Source: Chloromonas sp. AAM2
Taxonomy: Eukaryota > Chlorophyta > Chlorophyceae > Chlamydomonadales > Chlamydomonadaceae
Direction: 5' to 3'
Assembly: GCA_004335635.1 (NCBI GenBank)
Contig: QAXH01002475.1
Coordinates: 1 to 16,682, forward strand
Length of the DNA: 16,682 bases
Within the stretch, counting starts at the first letter, position 1. Every line of letters begins with the position of its first letter. A program made the position numbers and the translations under genes. The notes under the pieces were generated by a model. It ran no database searches. It was not told the origin of the DNA and worked only from the letters and a program-made list of their open reading frames with translations. Below are positions 1-9,153 of the stretch, one piece after another.

Positions 1-1566
1 ACCACCTTCGCCATCTCCGACCCCACCTCCCCCATTCCCTCCACCACCATCTCCTTCGCCTTCTCCTCCCCCCCTACCCTCGCCACAGCCTCCCTCCCCA
101 TCACCACCACCACCCTCGCCTTCGCCACCACATCCATCTCCTTCCTTCAACCCACCATCGCATCCGTCCACATCACCTCCACCCCCTGAGTCCCCACCAC
201 CATCGCCCCTGCCACCACCATCGCCCCAGCCACCGTCGCCATCACCAACACCACCACCGTCTCCGTCGCCACCATCGCCCTTGCCACCGTCGCCATCACC
301 ACCTCCACCCCTTGACACTCCTGATTACCGCCCAGGTGCGTCATAGGGTGTTTATGCACAGCTGCAGGCTTTGCTTGCAGGTCAAAGAGCCATGCTCCAG
401 GTCAGCTTTTGATATTCACATGGTTGTGTGTGTAGGAAGCGCAGGAAATCGTAATGATTTTGTGATTAGAAGCATGAAGAAAGCGTCTTTGCTGGCTCGC
501 GCGCAGGTGATTTCACCATGCCGTCTCCTCCCGCGGTCAACCAGCCAACCTTCCCTTACTGTCGATGCGATCGCACCGGCGCGGAGACGCCCTATGAGAT
601 CGACTACATTGAAGATGATGGTGACAGCGACACGACCAACGATTACGTGATCGGCCTTGTGACGCTTGGCTGCGATCCAAACAGCCCGTGCTGCAACATG
701 GACATGTCAAAGCTTGAACTCCACGTTCGTGAGTGAAAGCAGGAAGCTGGAAAGACCAAGGGTAGATCGATTGCAGCCAAATGCGGTGCAGCTATTGATG
801 TGGATAACAACACACGTATCATGCATAACATAGCATGTTCAACCGCCACTGCTCTCTGTACTGCACTGTACTGCTGTTGTATGCGTCACTGTGCTGCTAG
901 TTTACATTAATATACAGAAGTAGAGCCGAGCAGACATACCTAGCCCTTACGTAATGCTGTCCCCGTATGCTTTGCAGGTGACAAGTGCCGTTACAGCGTT
1001 GCGGCCATCAGCATCACCGCTGGCGACACGGGCATCACCCAGCGGCGCTCAGGAGCATGGGAGAACTATGGCAAGGACATGCTTGTGTTCAAGGTGGGGC
1101 ACTGATACAGTCATACTTGTACTTGAGTAGTCGGATAGATACATAGGTAGGGGTGAGAGAGAGAGAGAGAGAGAGAGAGGCAAATAAAGACGCAGGAAAA
1201 GACAGAGAGGCACGGGCATTGATCAAATTCGTTCAAGATGGATGCCACCTGTTTCAGAGCACATGGCTGGCAGGGAGGGATCCCCAAAAGCAGCACAGAG
1301 GTAATGGCATAGCGCCGAATAGCAGGTTCAACCTTCAAGTATGATTTTGAACATCAATGACCTGTGCTGTGCAGGTCACCCGTCTGTTTTGGAACCAGAC
1401 AAAAGCTTCCGATGGCGAGATTCGTCTGAGTCTATCTAAGAACTCCGCCTGCCCGACCCTCAATTCCTTCCTTGCACCGGATATGGTTTACGCCATCTCG
1501 AACAGTGCGAACAACTGCTGCCCAGTCAAGAGCCTGATAGGGAGTTCAAGGCCTGTGAACAACTAA
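1..1566 (+). CDS. Pherophorin-like cell wall glycoprotein, 3' part, 4 exons seen
   Basis: A secreted hydroxyproline-rich extracellular matrix protein of the pherophorin family, open at the left edge. Exons: 1-335 (codons from base 2), 507-728, 978-1093, 1375-1566; donors GTGCGT, GTGAGT, GTGGGG; all acceptors end CAG; phases 1, 1, 0 join to an open 287-residue tail. Visible residues 1 to about 110 form an SP/PPSP-repeat rod, the type that is hydroxylated and O-glycosylated in algal walls. The globular pherophorin domain follows: FPYCRC near its start, PYEI, GCDPNSPCC, then CRYSV, an NQT sequon in exon 4, a conserved Cys, and CC near the end before TAA. This Cys spacing and the FPxCxC start are family hallmarks. 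The signal peptide and any N-terminal pherophorin domain would lie outside the window. The family call is strong; the exact member is unknown. Confidence 0.92.
2..316 (+). repeat. Ser/Pro-rich coding repeat (pherophorin rod)
   Basis: Low-complexity CCN/TCN/CCA codons encode SPSPPPP-type blocks in frame 2. The DNA is almost free of G on this strand, so the antisense strand also reads open as a Gly/Val/Ala-rich shadow. Such tracts are prone to unequal recombination and assembly collapse, so the repeat number here may not be exact. Confidence 0.9.
1155..1179 (+). repeat. (GA)n microsatellite
   Basis: About 12 uninterrupted GA units in the third visible intron of the pherophorin gene. Confidence 0.95.
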
Positions 1567-3167
1567 AGTCAACCTGACAACAGATTTGTTGGGGAATTAA
1601 TTGAATTTGCTCAATTGTTCATATTTACTGCCGCATTTGCTGTGATTGTCAGTCAGAGTAAATGAGGCCATGGAGGCAGGAGAATGCGGTGCGTTGCAGG
1701 TCTTTTCATGCCTGGGCAGGTTGTTTGTTTTCCGGCTTACAAGCCAATGACATGTTAATGGACAGCAGGGGGTGATAACCATGTGCAGCTCACAGGGGTG
1801 AGCATTCATGCACATTTCGCATGAAGTATGGATGGATGCTTTGGTCTTGCTTGTCAAGCACATGGGTATCACGATTGTGACTGCCAAGGCTTGGTCTCTT
1901 GAAGCTCGACAACAAACGATTATTGTTTTCCATTACACCTGTTCATTCCCGGATCATTCCTGGATTCCCGGAGTCGCGCAGAACAATCTCAGGTTTGTGT
2001 TAGGCAAGCAACGATTGTGTGTGTGTGCGTGTACGTGCGTGCTCGTGTTTGTTATTTTGAAAGCTGGCCCGTTGCAGTGATGAAGCTTATTACAAGGGCC
2101 TCGTTGTAGATACTCTTCGCTCCAAAAGAATTGTGGTTGCCTGGTGTGCGATGCATGGGCATTGACTGGGTGCATTTATGGTTGAGCAGATTATCGCGTG
2201 TTTGTGATGTGCTGATGGACGAACGATTGGGATCAGAAGAATTGGCACATGACAAAGCAGGTGTCTCGATAGAGCCTCGAGAAGGCGATCTGATTTGAGA
2301 ATATGAACGTTTGAAGAACTACTAAAGGTCCACTGATATTGTCGGTATGTTTTGTCTGTCCTCTCATGTGCTGCACAAACACATGCACCACCACAGTGAT
2401 ATGATATTGTTCGTCTGCCTGCACTCAACTCAGCCTTCCTGGTGGTCAGGCGGCGGGTGATGAAGTTGAACAGGTGTGTGTAATCATGTGTAAACGTCTT
2501 GATGCGTAACCTGCTTCAGCTGAGCCTGGATGAAACCATTGCAGAGATTTGCAGCATACACGACAGGCAGATGGACACAATGAAACAGAGGCAATCGATT
2601 GAGGCCAGTTTAGGGCGCGTTAGGAACGAGAGTGTCATATGTGAAACGGTGCAAACGCCAATGATTAGGACATGCAGGCCAGCCAGCCGTCTGTGTTTAG
2701 GTATTAAGGTTGCAGTTTGCGTCCAAGGTGAAGTGTGAACAGTCCAAGGTACCTGAACTCAGGCTGCGAGGACAACAAGCAGCGCACACTGGTTACAGCA
2801 TTGCAAACCGATTCAAACGAGTGAGAAGGAATTCAAGAGGACGCCAGACGGACGCCGTACAGAGTGAGAGTCGTTTTAGAGTCGTTTTACAGTCGTGCAC
2901 CCACCGACACACACATGCCGCCAGTTGACCTGGTTGACCTTTACGCTATCGTGCGTGCCAGTGAACATCTTCGTCATCCACTACTCTGGGTGAGCACAGC
3001 TGTGCCAAGGTGGCAGGCTGACCGCATTACTCTTCAGGTCAAGACACCAAAGCCTTTGCTCAAGGGCAAACAAAGCCAAGTCTGCGACGGTGGTTGCTTC
3101 TCAGCAGGCCTGAGCCCATAATCAAATATTCAAACTTGTGCCGACAAGCCTGACAAAATCCGCAATA
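1567..3167. other. Intergenic: pherophorin 3'UTR and protease upstream region
   Basis: No convincing coding exon seen on either strand. The first part is likely the pherophorin 3'UTR, about 900 bases up to the TGTAA pair near 2480-2493. A TG-rich stretch lies at about 2018-2050. The part from about 2500 to 3167 should hold the promoter and 5'UTR of the M11 protease gene; it has a short direct repeat (GAGTCGTTTTA, twice, about 2868-2890). I see no clear TATA box. Confidence 0.5.
2479..2493 (+). terminator. Probable polyadenylation signals (two TGTAA) of the pherophorin gene
   Basis: TGTAA, the volvocine-type poly(A) signal, occurs at 2479-2483 and 2489-2493. These are the first I find downstream of the stop at 1566. 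They imply a 3'UTR of about 900 bases, long but similar to what is inferred for the next genes. Confidence 0.4.
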
Positions 3168-3242
3168 ATGGACTCTCACGTCTGCAAGGCAGCGCTTGCC
3201 TTGCTTCTTATTGGTGCATATGCTGTGAGCAGCGTGGTCGCA
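3168..3242 (+). other. Signal peptide coding segment of the M11 protease
   Basis: Residues 1-25: a short polar start with one Lys, a hydrophobic core ALALLLIGAYAV, then SSVVA before the predicted cut. It decides the ATG at 3168, because upstream in-frame sequence has no ATG and would bury the signal peptide. Confidence 0.85.
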
Positions 3243-6200
3243 CAAATCAAGGTCCAAGCTACAGGTGCGCTCAGTCGGGCGCCAGGAAGATGTCAAGCAG
3301 CTGAGTCTTGGATGAGCAGCGGAAGGCCGGCTCATTTGTACGATCCGCGTTCGAATACCGTGTGAAGGCTCTTGCAAGCCAAACTCTTATCAACTGACGG
3401 AACTCTTTCTCATGGCGGGTACTGATTCCAATTTGGATGACCCTGTCTTTTCTTGCAGGTACCATTCAACAGTACCCAAGCAGTGATGTGTCCTTTGACT
3501 ACTTCCTTGCACCCAGACTGGTGTCTGGCGACAGCACGCCAATCACAGATGCCACGCTGTGGTGGCTCATGTTCCAGACCCCATCTTCCGCAGACCAGCT
3601 CATAGCAGGTGAGGCAGAGCAGTCTGTTCTCAGCATGTGACGAAAATTGCTTCTCTAGGTGCATGCTTTTGAACCATGAGTCACACGAAAGCCTGTGAAG
3701 CTGGTGTACATGGTAGTCTTGTTGGCGACAGACAAGTCTTCCTGCCTGCGCAGCCCACACTGTGCTCAGCAGCGTGTTTACATCAAGCTGCAGCAAATCA
3801 TGCACTCATTCATGCAGGATCCATGCACCCAAGGTTAGCTGTTCACCCAAACCTGCTGGCCACACATGCAGGGCAAACCGTCAAGGTCACTGGCTTCCTT
3901 ATGGGAACCCGGCTGTGGGTTGTTGCTATTTCAGTGAGTGATGGGAGCATACAACGATTGCATTGGGTGGGCTGGTCAGGCAGAAGCAAAGAGACGAATA
4001 GTTAGTGATTGGGGTGAAGGAGGGGTGCTTACAGGAGTCACTGAACTGCAGATGCCCTTGCACTACTGCCATGCACACATGGTGCTATGCCGTTCAAACC
4101 ATGGGCCCATGAACCATAAACTGCCATGCACTCCACACACAGCCGCATGGCAGCTGTTGTTGCTAGGCCACATGCCTTCCTCATCACAGCGTTGCGCAAG
4201 AGCTTGCTACAAAGGGCCTTTCCATGCTCATGCCCACGCTGTTCTTCAGGTCCAGACCAATGCCCCTCCTCAAGACTTCTTCTATGGGGCCCCCAGCGTC
4301 ACCCTGTCATCTATCACCCTTGTGGTCAGCATGTGCAACAAAGTGAGTCACGTGGTCAAAGTATACAAATATAAACAATAAAGGCATTTTCACATCAGGG
4401 AAGCCGTCACAGGAAACGGATTGGGATATGTGCCGCCCTGACCTACCCTGAGTTAGGAAAGATCAAACTTACTTGTCAAAGAATCGCTGGAACTCAGTCC
4501 GAAAACCCTGTCGTATAAACAGTCACGTGATCAGTGTCTACAACAGAGTTACGTGTCTTACAAAGGAAGTGACCTGCTCAAGTCCGTTACCATGATGCCA
4601 GCCTTTGTGCACGTGACAACTGGTTTTGCCAAGGTGGTTTGGTAGGTATGCTCTCACGCTGCTGACAGTTTGGTGGAATCAGGAAGTGCACAACCATTCC
4701 TTCAGTTCAAGCAGCTGACAGAGAACATGTGTTGTTCCTCTTGCAGTACGTGTCAGCACGTGTGGGCTTGGAGATCGCAGGGTTGCTGACAAAGAGGGTG
4801 CATGTGCTTGCATGCACGCATGCAGAAAGCTGTGGACAGTATCCCCGCTCTCCGAGGCAAATGGACCATAGCAGGCGCCGTAGCAGCCAAAACCGACACT
4901 TCCAACACACTGGAGGCCCTATACCGGGACTGCTCATGGGGCAAGGTAAGGCATGGCTTCTAAGTGGCCCAAGCATAACTGCTGGCTCTGTGTGTAGCCA
5001 GTCTCTTTCAAAATGTCTGACCGACTTCTGGCGCTGAAGTTTGAGAAAGTCCCATCCATCTTTTCGTGTTTTGGTGAAGGCTGTCTTCTATCGTATTTTC
5101 AGGCTACGTATCCATAACTCTGATTCTATCTGGTTTGCGTCATATCTTAACCTTTCAGGTTCAATGCCCGTCTGATTTGCATAGTATCTGATGCTTTTGA
5201 GTCCAACTCCAGACATCATTGTTAACCTCACCAACCACCACCACCCCTTCTCCTGCCTTCCCTAACGTATACAAACTGTTGTCATGATCTGTCCTTTCAG
5301 GTTCGATTCCCAGACTCAGACAACATTATCGTTGACCTCACCAACCAGACCCCCCCTGCCAACGTTTCCTCTGTCATCTCCTGCTCCGGCAGCACAATGG
5401 AGTGCTCGGGCGTCACAAGCAACCTACAGTCGGGCCCGTGTGCCACTGTCAGGCAGGCTTGGATGAACTGGGCGCTGGAGAGGGCCACGCAGGTGAAGGC
5501 AACAGCTGTCTATGCCGTACTGCAAACGTTTTTGTGTTTGATGCAAACCTGTGAATGCTAGGACCTGTGGCCAATACGTGCAATGAATACTTTGTACACG
5601 TTTACGAGCTTGTCTATGATGGTTCAAGAAGTGATGTCTAGGTGAATGGGTTAGGATTAGGGTTAGGTGACGCTTATGATGATGATGTGGGCGCTGGAGA
5701 GGGTTGTACAATTTGTTGATCTGTATTGTTCCATGAAGCCATGCCTTGATCATGGCATAGAGGACAGGTCCGAGCCCGACAAAATGATAGTCCGACAGAT
5801 GTGTCTTTCAGTAGCTGGCACACTTGCCCGTATCTCACTTCAGGCATACTCTGAACTAGCTGTGCTGTGCAGGCATTCACCTGAGAATTCACTTGGTTGC
5901 TGTAGAGTTGAGTACTGGGAGATAACGCAGTCTTCTGCGCTGGAAATTGTTCAAGTTGTCTTTGCTGTTGTCGATAAGGGTGCAGTGGTGACCAGTAGGT
6001 TACCGGCCATTTTTCTTCATTCCTTGCCCTCGCTGAGCAGTTCTCCCCGGACTGAAGGCCATGTAAACAACAACAACCCGAAGATTCACGCATCATGCTT
6101 GCCTGTCTGTGCTCTGCTGCACACTTACCATTCGTACTGAATGCAAGTGTTGTGCCTGCTTGTCTGTCATGGGGTATTTGATCCTCCACAAACGCACACA

Positions 6201-9153
6201 GTGTGACGATGCCTGATACCCTGGATGCACTGCGCACTGTCACATTTACCTCTTACAACACCTGGACCTGTGCTGCACAGGTGTACGGGATCAACACCAC
6301 CCGCTACATGCGCAGGGTGCTGCTGATCCCGGGGCTGGACGTGTTCGGAGTGTCAGGCATGGCGCAGATTGGGTATGGAGTGGACGTGCCAACCAACGCA
6401 TTCATCCGAGTGAGTTGCAGAATGGAGGAGTTGACAGTGTTTTAGACTTGGGCGTCCCGTTGAAGGCGTGAGTTGACTCATCTTGCAATCCCACACGCCA
6501 TCATGAGCAGGTGCCTCAGAGTAGATGAGTTGACAGTGTTACGAAATCAGCACATCAGGTGTCATCAATGCTGCAACGAAAGCTCCCTATCCTGGCAGCC
6601 ACGTTTTCAGTGCAGTCAGCACAATTCAGCACAATGTGCCCCGACACGAGTACGACATGTGCTGGATGTGCTCACTGCAGGGCGAGTACGCCATGTACTC
6701 CCTGAGGTCGCCTTTTCACGAGCTGGGTCACAACTACGGTCTGCAGCACTCGTGGTCGAACGAGACCGGCTCTCTGAACGATTACGGCGACCTGTCCTGC
6801 GCCATGGGCAGCGTGACCGACGGAGGACCCGCCCCGCGCTGCTTCAATGCACCACAGGTATGACCAAGCACGACCAGGAAGAATTCAATACTAAGAAAAG
6901 AGGTATTCAGAACCGATAATTCAGAGTAAGATGAGAATCGAACAAGTAAGCAAGACAACACAAGTAAGAATCTAGGAATGATAAGGTGACCTGTCATGCG
7001 CCGTGGGCAGCGTGACTGATGGGGATCCCGCACCGAGACGCTTCTATGCACCGCAGTGCATTGTGAAATGTGAGGGAAGGATAATCACAGGTATGATTGA
7101 ATATGCGATCCTTGCTGTTTTGTTTCCGTCTCATACGTGTTGTGGGCATGCTCAATCCATGTGTGATCTGTGTCCCTTTCACGTGTGTGTTCTGCAAACC
7201 CGAGCCTGTGGCCTGAATGTGACCACTGGGGTACATGACGACACAACTACTAACCTCATTGCGTCTCACTGTTTGATGTGCAGACCTGGTACGCCGGTTG
7301 GTCTGAGCCCCTGGCTGACCTGAACGCAACCACGCTGGTGGGCGGCACATGGTACGTCTACTACCTGCCTACCTACCTGTCCAAGAGCACCAACCTCATC
7401 AGGGTAAGGACCATGCGATCCTCATCCGTGTGTGTGTGTGTGTGTGTGTGTGCTTAAGACCACCAACCTGATCAGGACACCTTTGAATGTGTGTATGTGT
7501 GTGAGAGAGAGAGCAAGAGAGAGAATGTGTGTCCGTGTCGAAGAACACCATCCATTGCATCTGTATGTGTGCATGCCCGTGCGTGTTGTATTGTGCCTGT
7601 TGTTCTGCCCCAGCAGCCGTTATGCACGTCAGTTCAGTAGAACGCGTCCCGGCCAGCACAAGTCATACAGGCTGCAAGCTTGCAATCCGAGAACCACGGA
7701 GTTCGAGGTGGAATGTAGGAGCTACCGCACCACCATTGGTATGGCAGTGTGCAAGCGGCAAAGCGAAGTTGTGTGGCTGACAGGTCAAGCTGCGGTAGTA
7801 TCTTAATCTCTGGCAGTGCTTGTCGCAACCATCTATCTTCCTGTGTCCCGTGGTGCAGGTTGTACCCACATGGATGCCCAAGACCAACCCTGATGGCAGC
7901 GTGGTGGTGCCCATCCAGCCGGCGACCAGCCCCACTTACTTCTTCTCCTACAGACAAGCCCTCAAGCAGGACGCACTGCTCGACCCGGGGTACCTGGGCA
8001 CGTGAGTCGCGTGACACCTGTCAACACGTACTATACACACACATGTGCATTCTGATGTTGAAACAATCCACGTAAATATCATGTGTTGCTGGACTGAATT
8101 TACTTGGGCAGTTGAACTGAATTGAGTTCTGATCATGTATGTAGGTGCCTGTAATAGATACGCTGGAAAGATGGCTGTTACGTTCTTTGCATTCGCCTGT
8201 GTTTGACTGCGGTTTTTGTTTATTTGATTGGCTGTGAATGGATTTGTACACTTTTGAATGCGCATGGCAATGGGGTATCATGCTTTTGTGTCGGCATGGC
8301 ATCTTTGCTTGTGTTTGCCATCTGCGTGTCCAGTGGACAGCCTGTTGACCCAAAACGGCCAGCGGTCGATTCCTGTCGCTTTCTTTCGTTGCCTGCCCAT
8401 TCCAATGAAAAAGCGTTTGAGCCTTGCATCCATCTACATGCAAGCCATGTGCTGATGTCTGAACTGCAGAATTGTGTCATATATACACATGGATATGGAA
8501 ACATGCCTTATGTACATGTGTGTGTGTGTGCGTGTGTGCAGAGTGAGTGTCCATATCTATGACGGAACCCGCGAGGGAAGCTCCCGGGCATTCCCCGTTA
8601 TGGTTGGTCAGATTCAAAAGGTGAGGGATGTACATGGCTGATACATACATAGCTCTTGAGGTCGATCAGGCATTTGTTTACATCAGGGAAGTCGTCAAAG
8701 GACGCGGGGCGGTGTGTGTACCGCCCTGGCCTACCCTGAGCAAGACAGCAAAACGAACGCAGCGAGCAAAGCAGGCAAGGCAGGCCAACATCTGATATGC
8801 ACATGTGTCCAATTCCACTTTGCTGTTGTTGCTGTGGTGACCAGTAGGTGACTTGCAATCCCTTCTTTCCCTGCCCCTGCTGAGCAGTCCTCCCCAGACT
8901 GAAGGCCATGTAAAAAACACAACCCTGGGTGTTGACTCGTGCCTCATGCCCTGTGTCGTGCTACGCTCAGGGCACGACGTTCAACATCCGCTCGCTGGGG
9001 TACAAGATCCAACTGATCTCGACCTCCTCTACCAACTGCCGGGTGCACATGTGCCGTTACACACAAACCACAGAAACCGACTGCACTAACGGCTTGGACG
9101 ATGACTGCAACGGCCTCACTGATGCTAAGGACCCTGCCTGCAACCAAGGCTAG
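3168..9153 (+). CDS. Secreted M11 (gametolysin-family) zinc metalloprotease, 12 exons
   Basis: A secreted metzincin protease of the gametolysin group, which degrades Hyp-rich cell wall proteins. Exons: 3168-3264, 3459-3608, 3818-3933, 4250-4342, 4826-4945, 5301-5492, 6281-6409, 6681-6857, 7284-7403, 7859-8001, 8542-8620, 8971-9153. All junctions agree in phase and give 532 residues (gametolysin is about 640). The ATG at 3168 opens a clean signal peptide (residues 1-25, cut after SSVVA). A pro-region follows, with SMC before a YRDCSWGK block. The zinc site HELGHNYGLQH is residues 312-322, and the Met-turn YGDLSCAMG ends at M341/G342. Sequons NQT, NVS, NTT, NET and NAT suit secretion. Residues 510-529 match the MopE-type Cys/Asp motif. 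The acceptor of exon 8 is the least certain: 6681 fits family spacing, but 6537 is also open in frame. It lies head to tail with the pherophorin gene. Confidence 0.92.
4393..4452 (+). repeat. Dispersed repeat, left-part copy, in intron 4
   Basis: 60 bases align without gaps to 8681-8740 in intron 11 with 48 matches (about 80%). Shared cores are CATCAGGGAAG, CCGCCCTG and CTACCCTGAG. It is probably a fragment of a transposon-derived or other dispersed repeat. Confidence 0.75.
5151..5245 (+). pseudogene. Diverged copy of the exon 6 acceptor and start, in intron 5
   Basis: CCTTTCAGGTTC at 5151-5162 repeats the true acceptor of exon 6 (5293-5304) exactly, and the next bases are similar. After an extra stretch of about 35 bases, 5210-5245 resembles 5317-5353, including a perfect ACCTCACCAACCA. 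The copy carries changes that break the reading frame, so it is unlikely to be used as an exon. Confidence 0.6.
5648..5667 (+). repeat. Short telomere-like tract in intron 6
   Basis: GGGTTAGGATTAGGGTTAGG reads as about three TTAGGG-type units with one variant. It lies 20 bases upstream of the exon 6 tail copy. Confidence 0.6.
5688..5703 (+). pseudogene. Copy of the exon 6 tail in intron 6
   Basis: TGGGCGCTGGAGAGGG repeats 5469-5484 exactly (16 of 16), near the 3' end of exon 6. Read in frame it gives WALER followed by VVQ, where the exon has ATQ. No donor GT follows at the matching place. Confidence 0.55.
5961..6110 (+). repeat. Dispersed repeat, right-part copy, in intron 6
   Basis: It resembles about 8820-8950 in intron 11. 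Shared segments are TTTGCTGTTG, GTGGTGACCAGTAGGT, GCTGAGCAGT, and the run CTCCCC-GACTGAAGGCCATGTAAA with one mismatch. It includes AACAACAACAA where the other copy has an A-run. Confidence 0.75.
6988..7056 (+). pseudogene. Gapless copy of the exon 8 end (Met-turn segment) in intron 8
   Basis: 69 bases align without gaps to 6789-6857 with 56 matches (81%). The copy keeps the frame over 23 codons. Of 11 changed codons, 7 are synonymous; the four replacements are Met to Val at the Met-turn, Gly to Asp, Cys to Arg and Asn to Tyr. The base after CAG is T, so the donor used by exon 8 is missing here. The frame stays open to a second ACAG/GTATGA at about 7088-7097, the same donor string as after exon 8. 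It is either a relic of tandem exon duplication or conversion from a paralogue, or less likely an alternative exon. Confidence 0.75.
7428..7452 (+). repeat. (GT)n microsatellite in intron 9
   Basis: About 12 GT units directly upstream of the exon 9 tail copy. A second TG/GA-rich tract follows at about 7487-7535. Confidence 0.95.
7456..7476 (+). pseudogene. Copy of the exon 9 tail in intron 9
   Basis: 21 bases match the last 21 bases of exon 9 (7383-7403) at 19 positions. The real exon is followed by donor GTAAGG; the copy is followed by ACACCT. The two are separated by a (GT)n tract. Confidence 0.65.
8674..8950 (+). repeat. Dispersed repeat, longest copy, in intron 11
   Basis: This one tract contains both the left part shared with 4393-4452 and the right part shared with about 5961-6110, so it looks like the most complete copy in the window. 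It ends about 20 bases before exon 12. I see no convincing terminal inverted repeats or target-site duplication. No protein is encoded. Confidence 0.7.
9097..9150 (+). other. MopE-like metal-binding motif at the protease C-terminus
   Basis: Protein residues 510-529 contain CTNGLDDDCNGL followed by TDAKDPAC: Cys-x7-Cys-x10-Cys with a DDD core. This is the signature of the 'putative metal-binding motif' family (MopE type), usually found repeated in secreted bacterial and eukaryotic proteins. Here a single copy ends the protein. Confidence 0.7.

Noticed and set aside
147..359. Minus-strand Val/Ala/Gly-rich ORF
   Set aside because: It is the antisense shadow of the Ser/Pro rod; the low G content of the plus strand removes stops on the other strand.
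4747..4825. TTGCAG acceptor at 4746 as the start of exon 5
   Set aside because: The frame leading from it does not reach the YRDCSWGK block in phase; the acceptor at 4825 does.
5648..5667. A chromosome end or telomere
   Set aside because: Only about three units, flanked on both sides by gene sequence; interstitial at most.
5674..6243. 189-codon minus-strand ORF
   Set aside because: It lies inside intron 6, runs across a dispersed repeat, and resembles only the other repeat copy in antisense.
7616..7806. Open stretch after a CAGCAG acceptor in intron 9, as a possible extra protease exon
   Set aside because: Exons 9 and 10 already join in phase and in family order. The stretch has no M11 similarity and would interrupt the domain.
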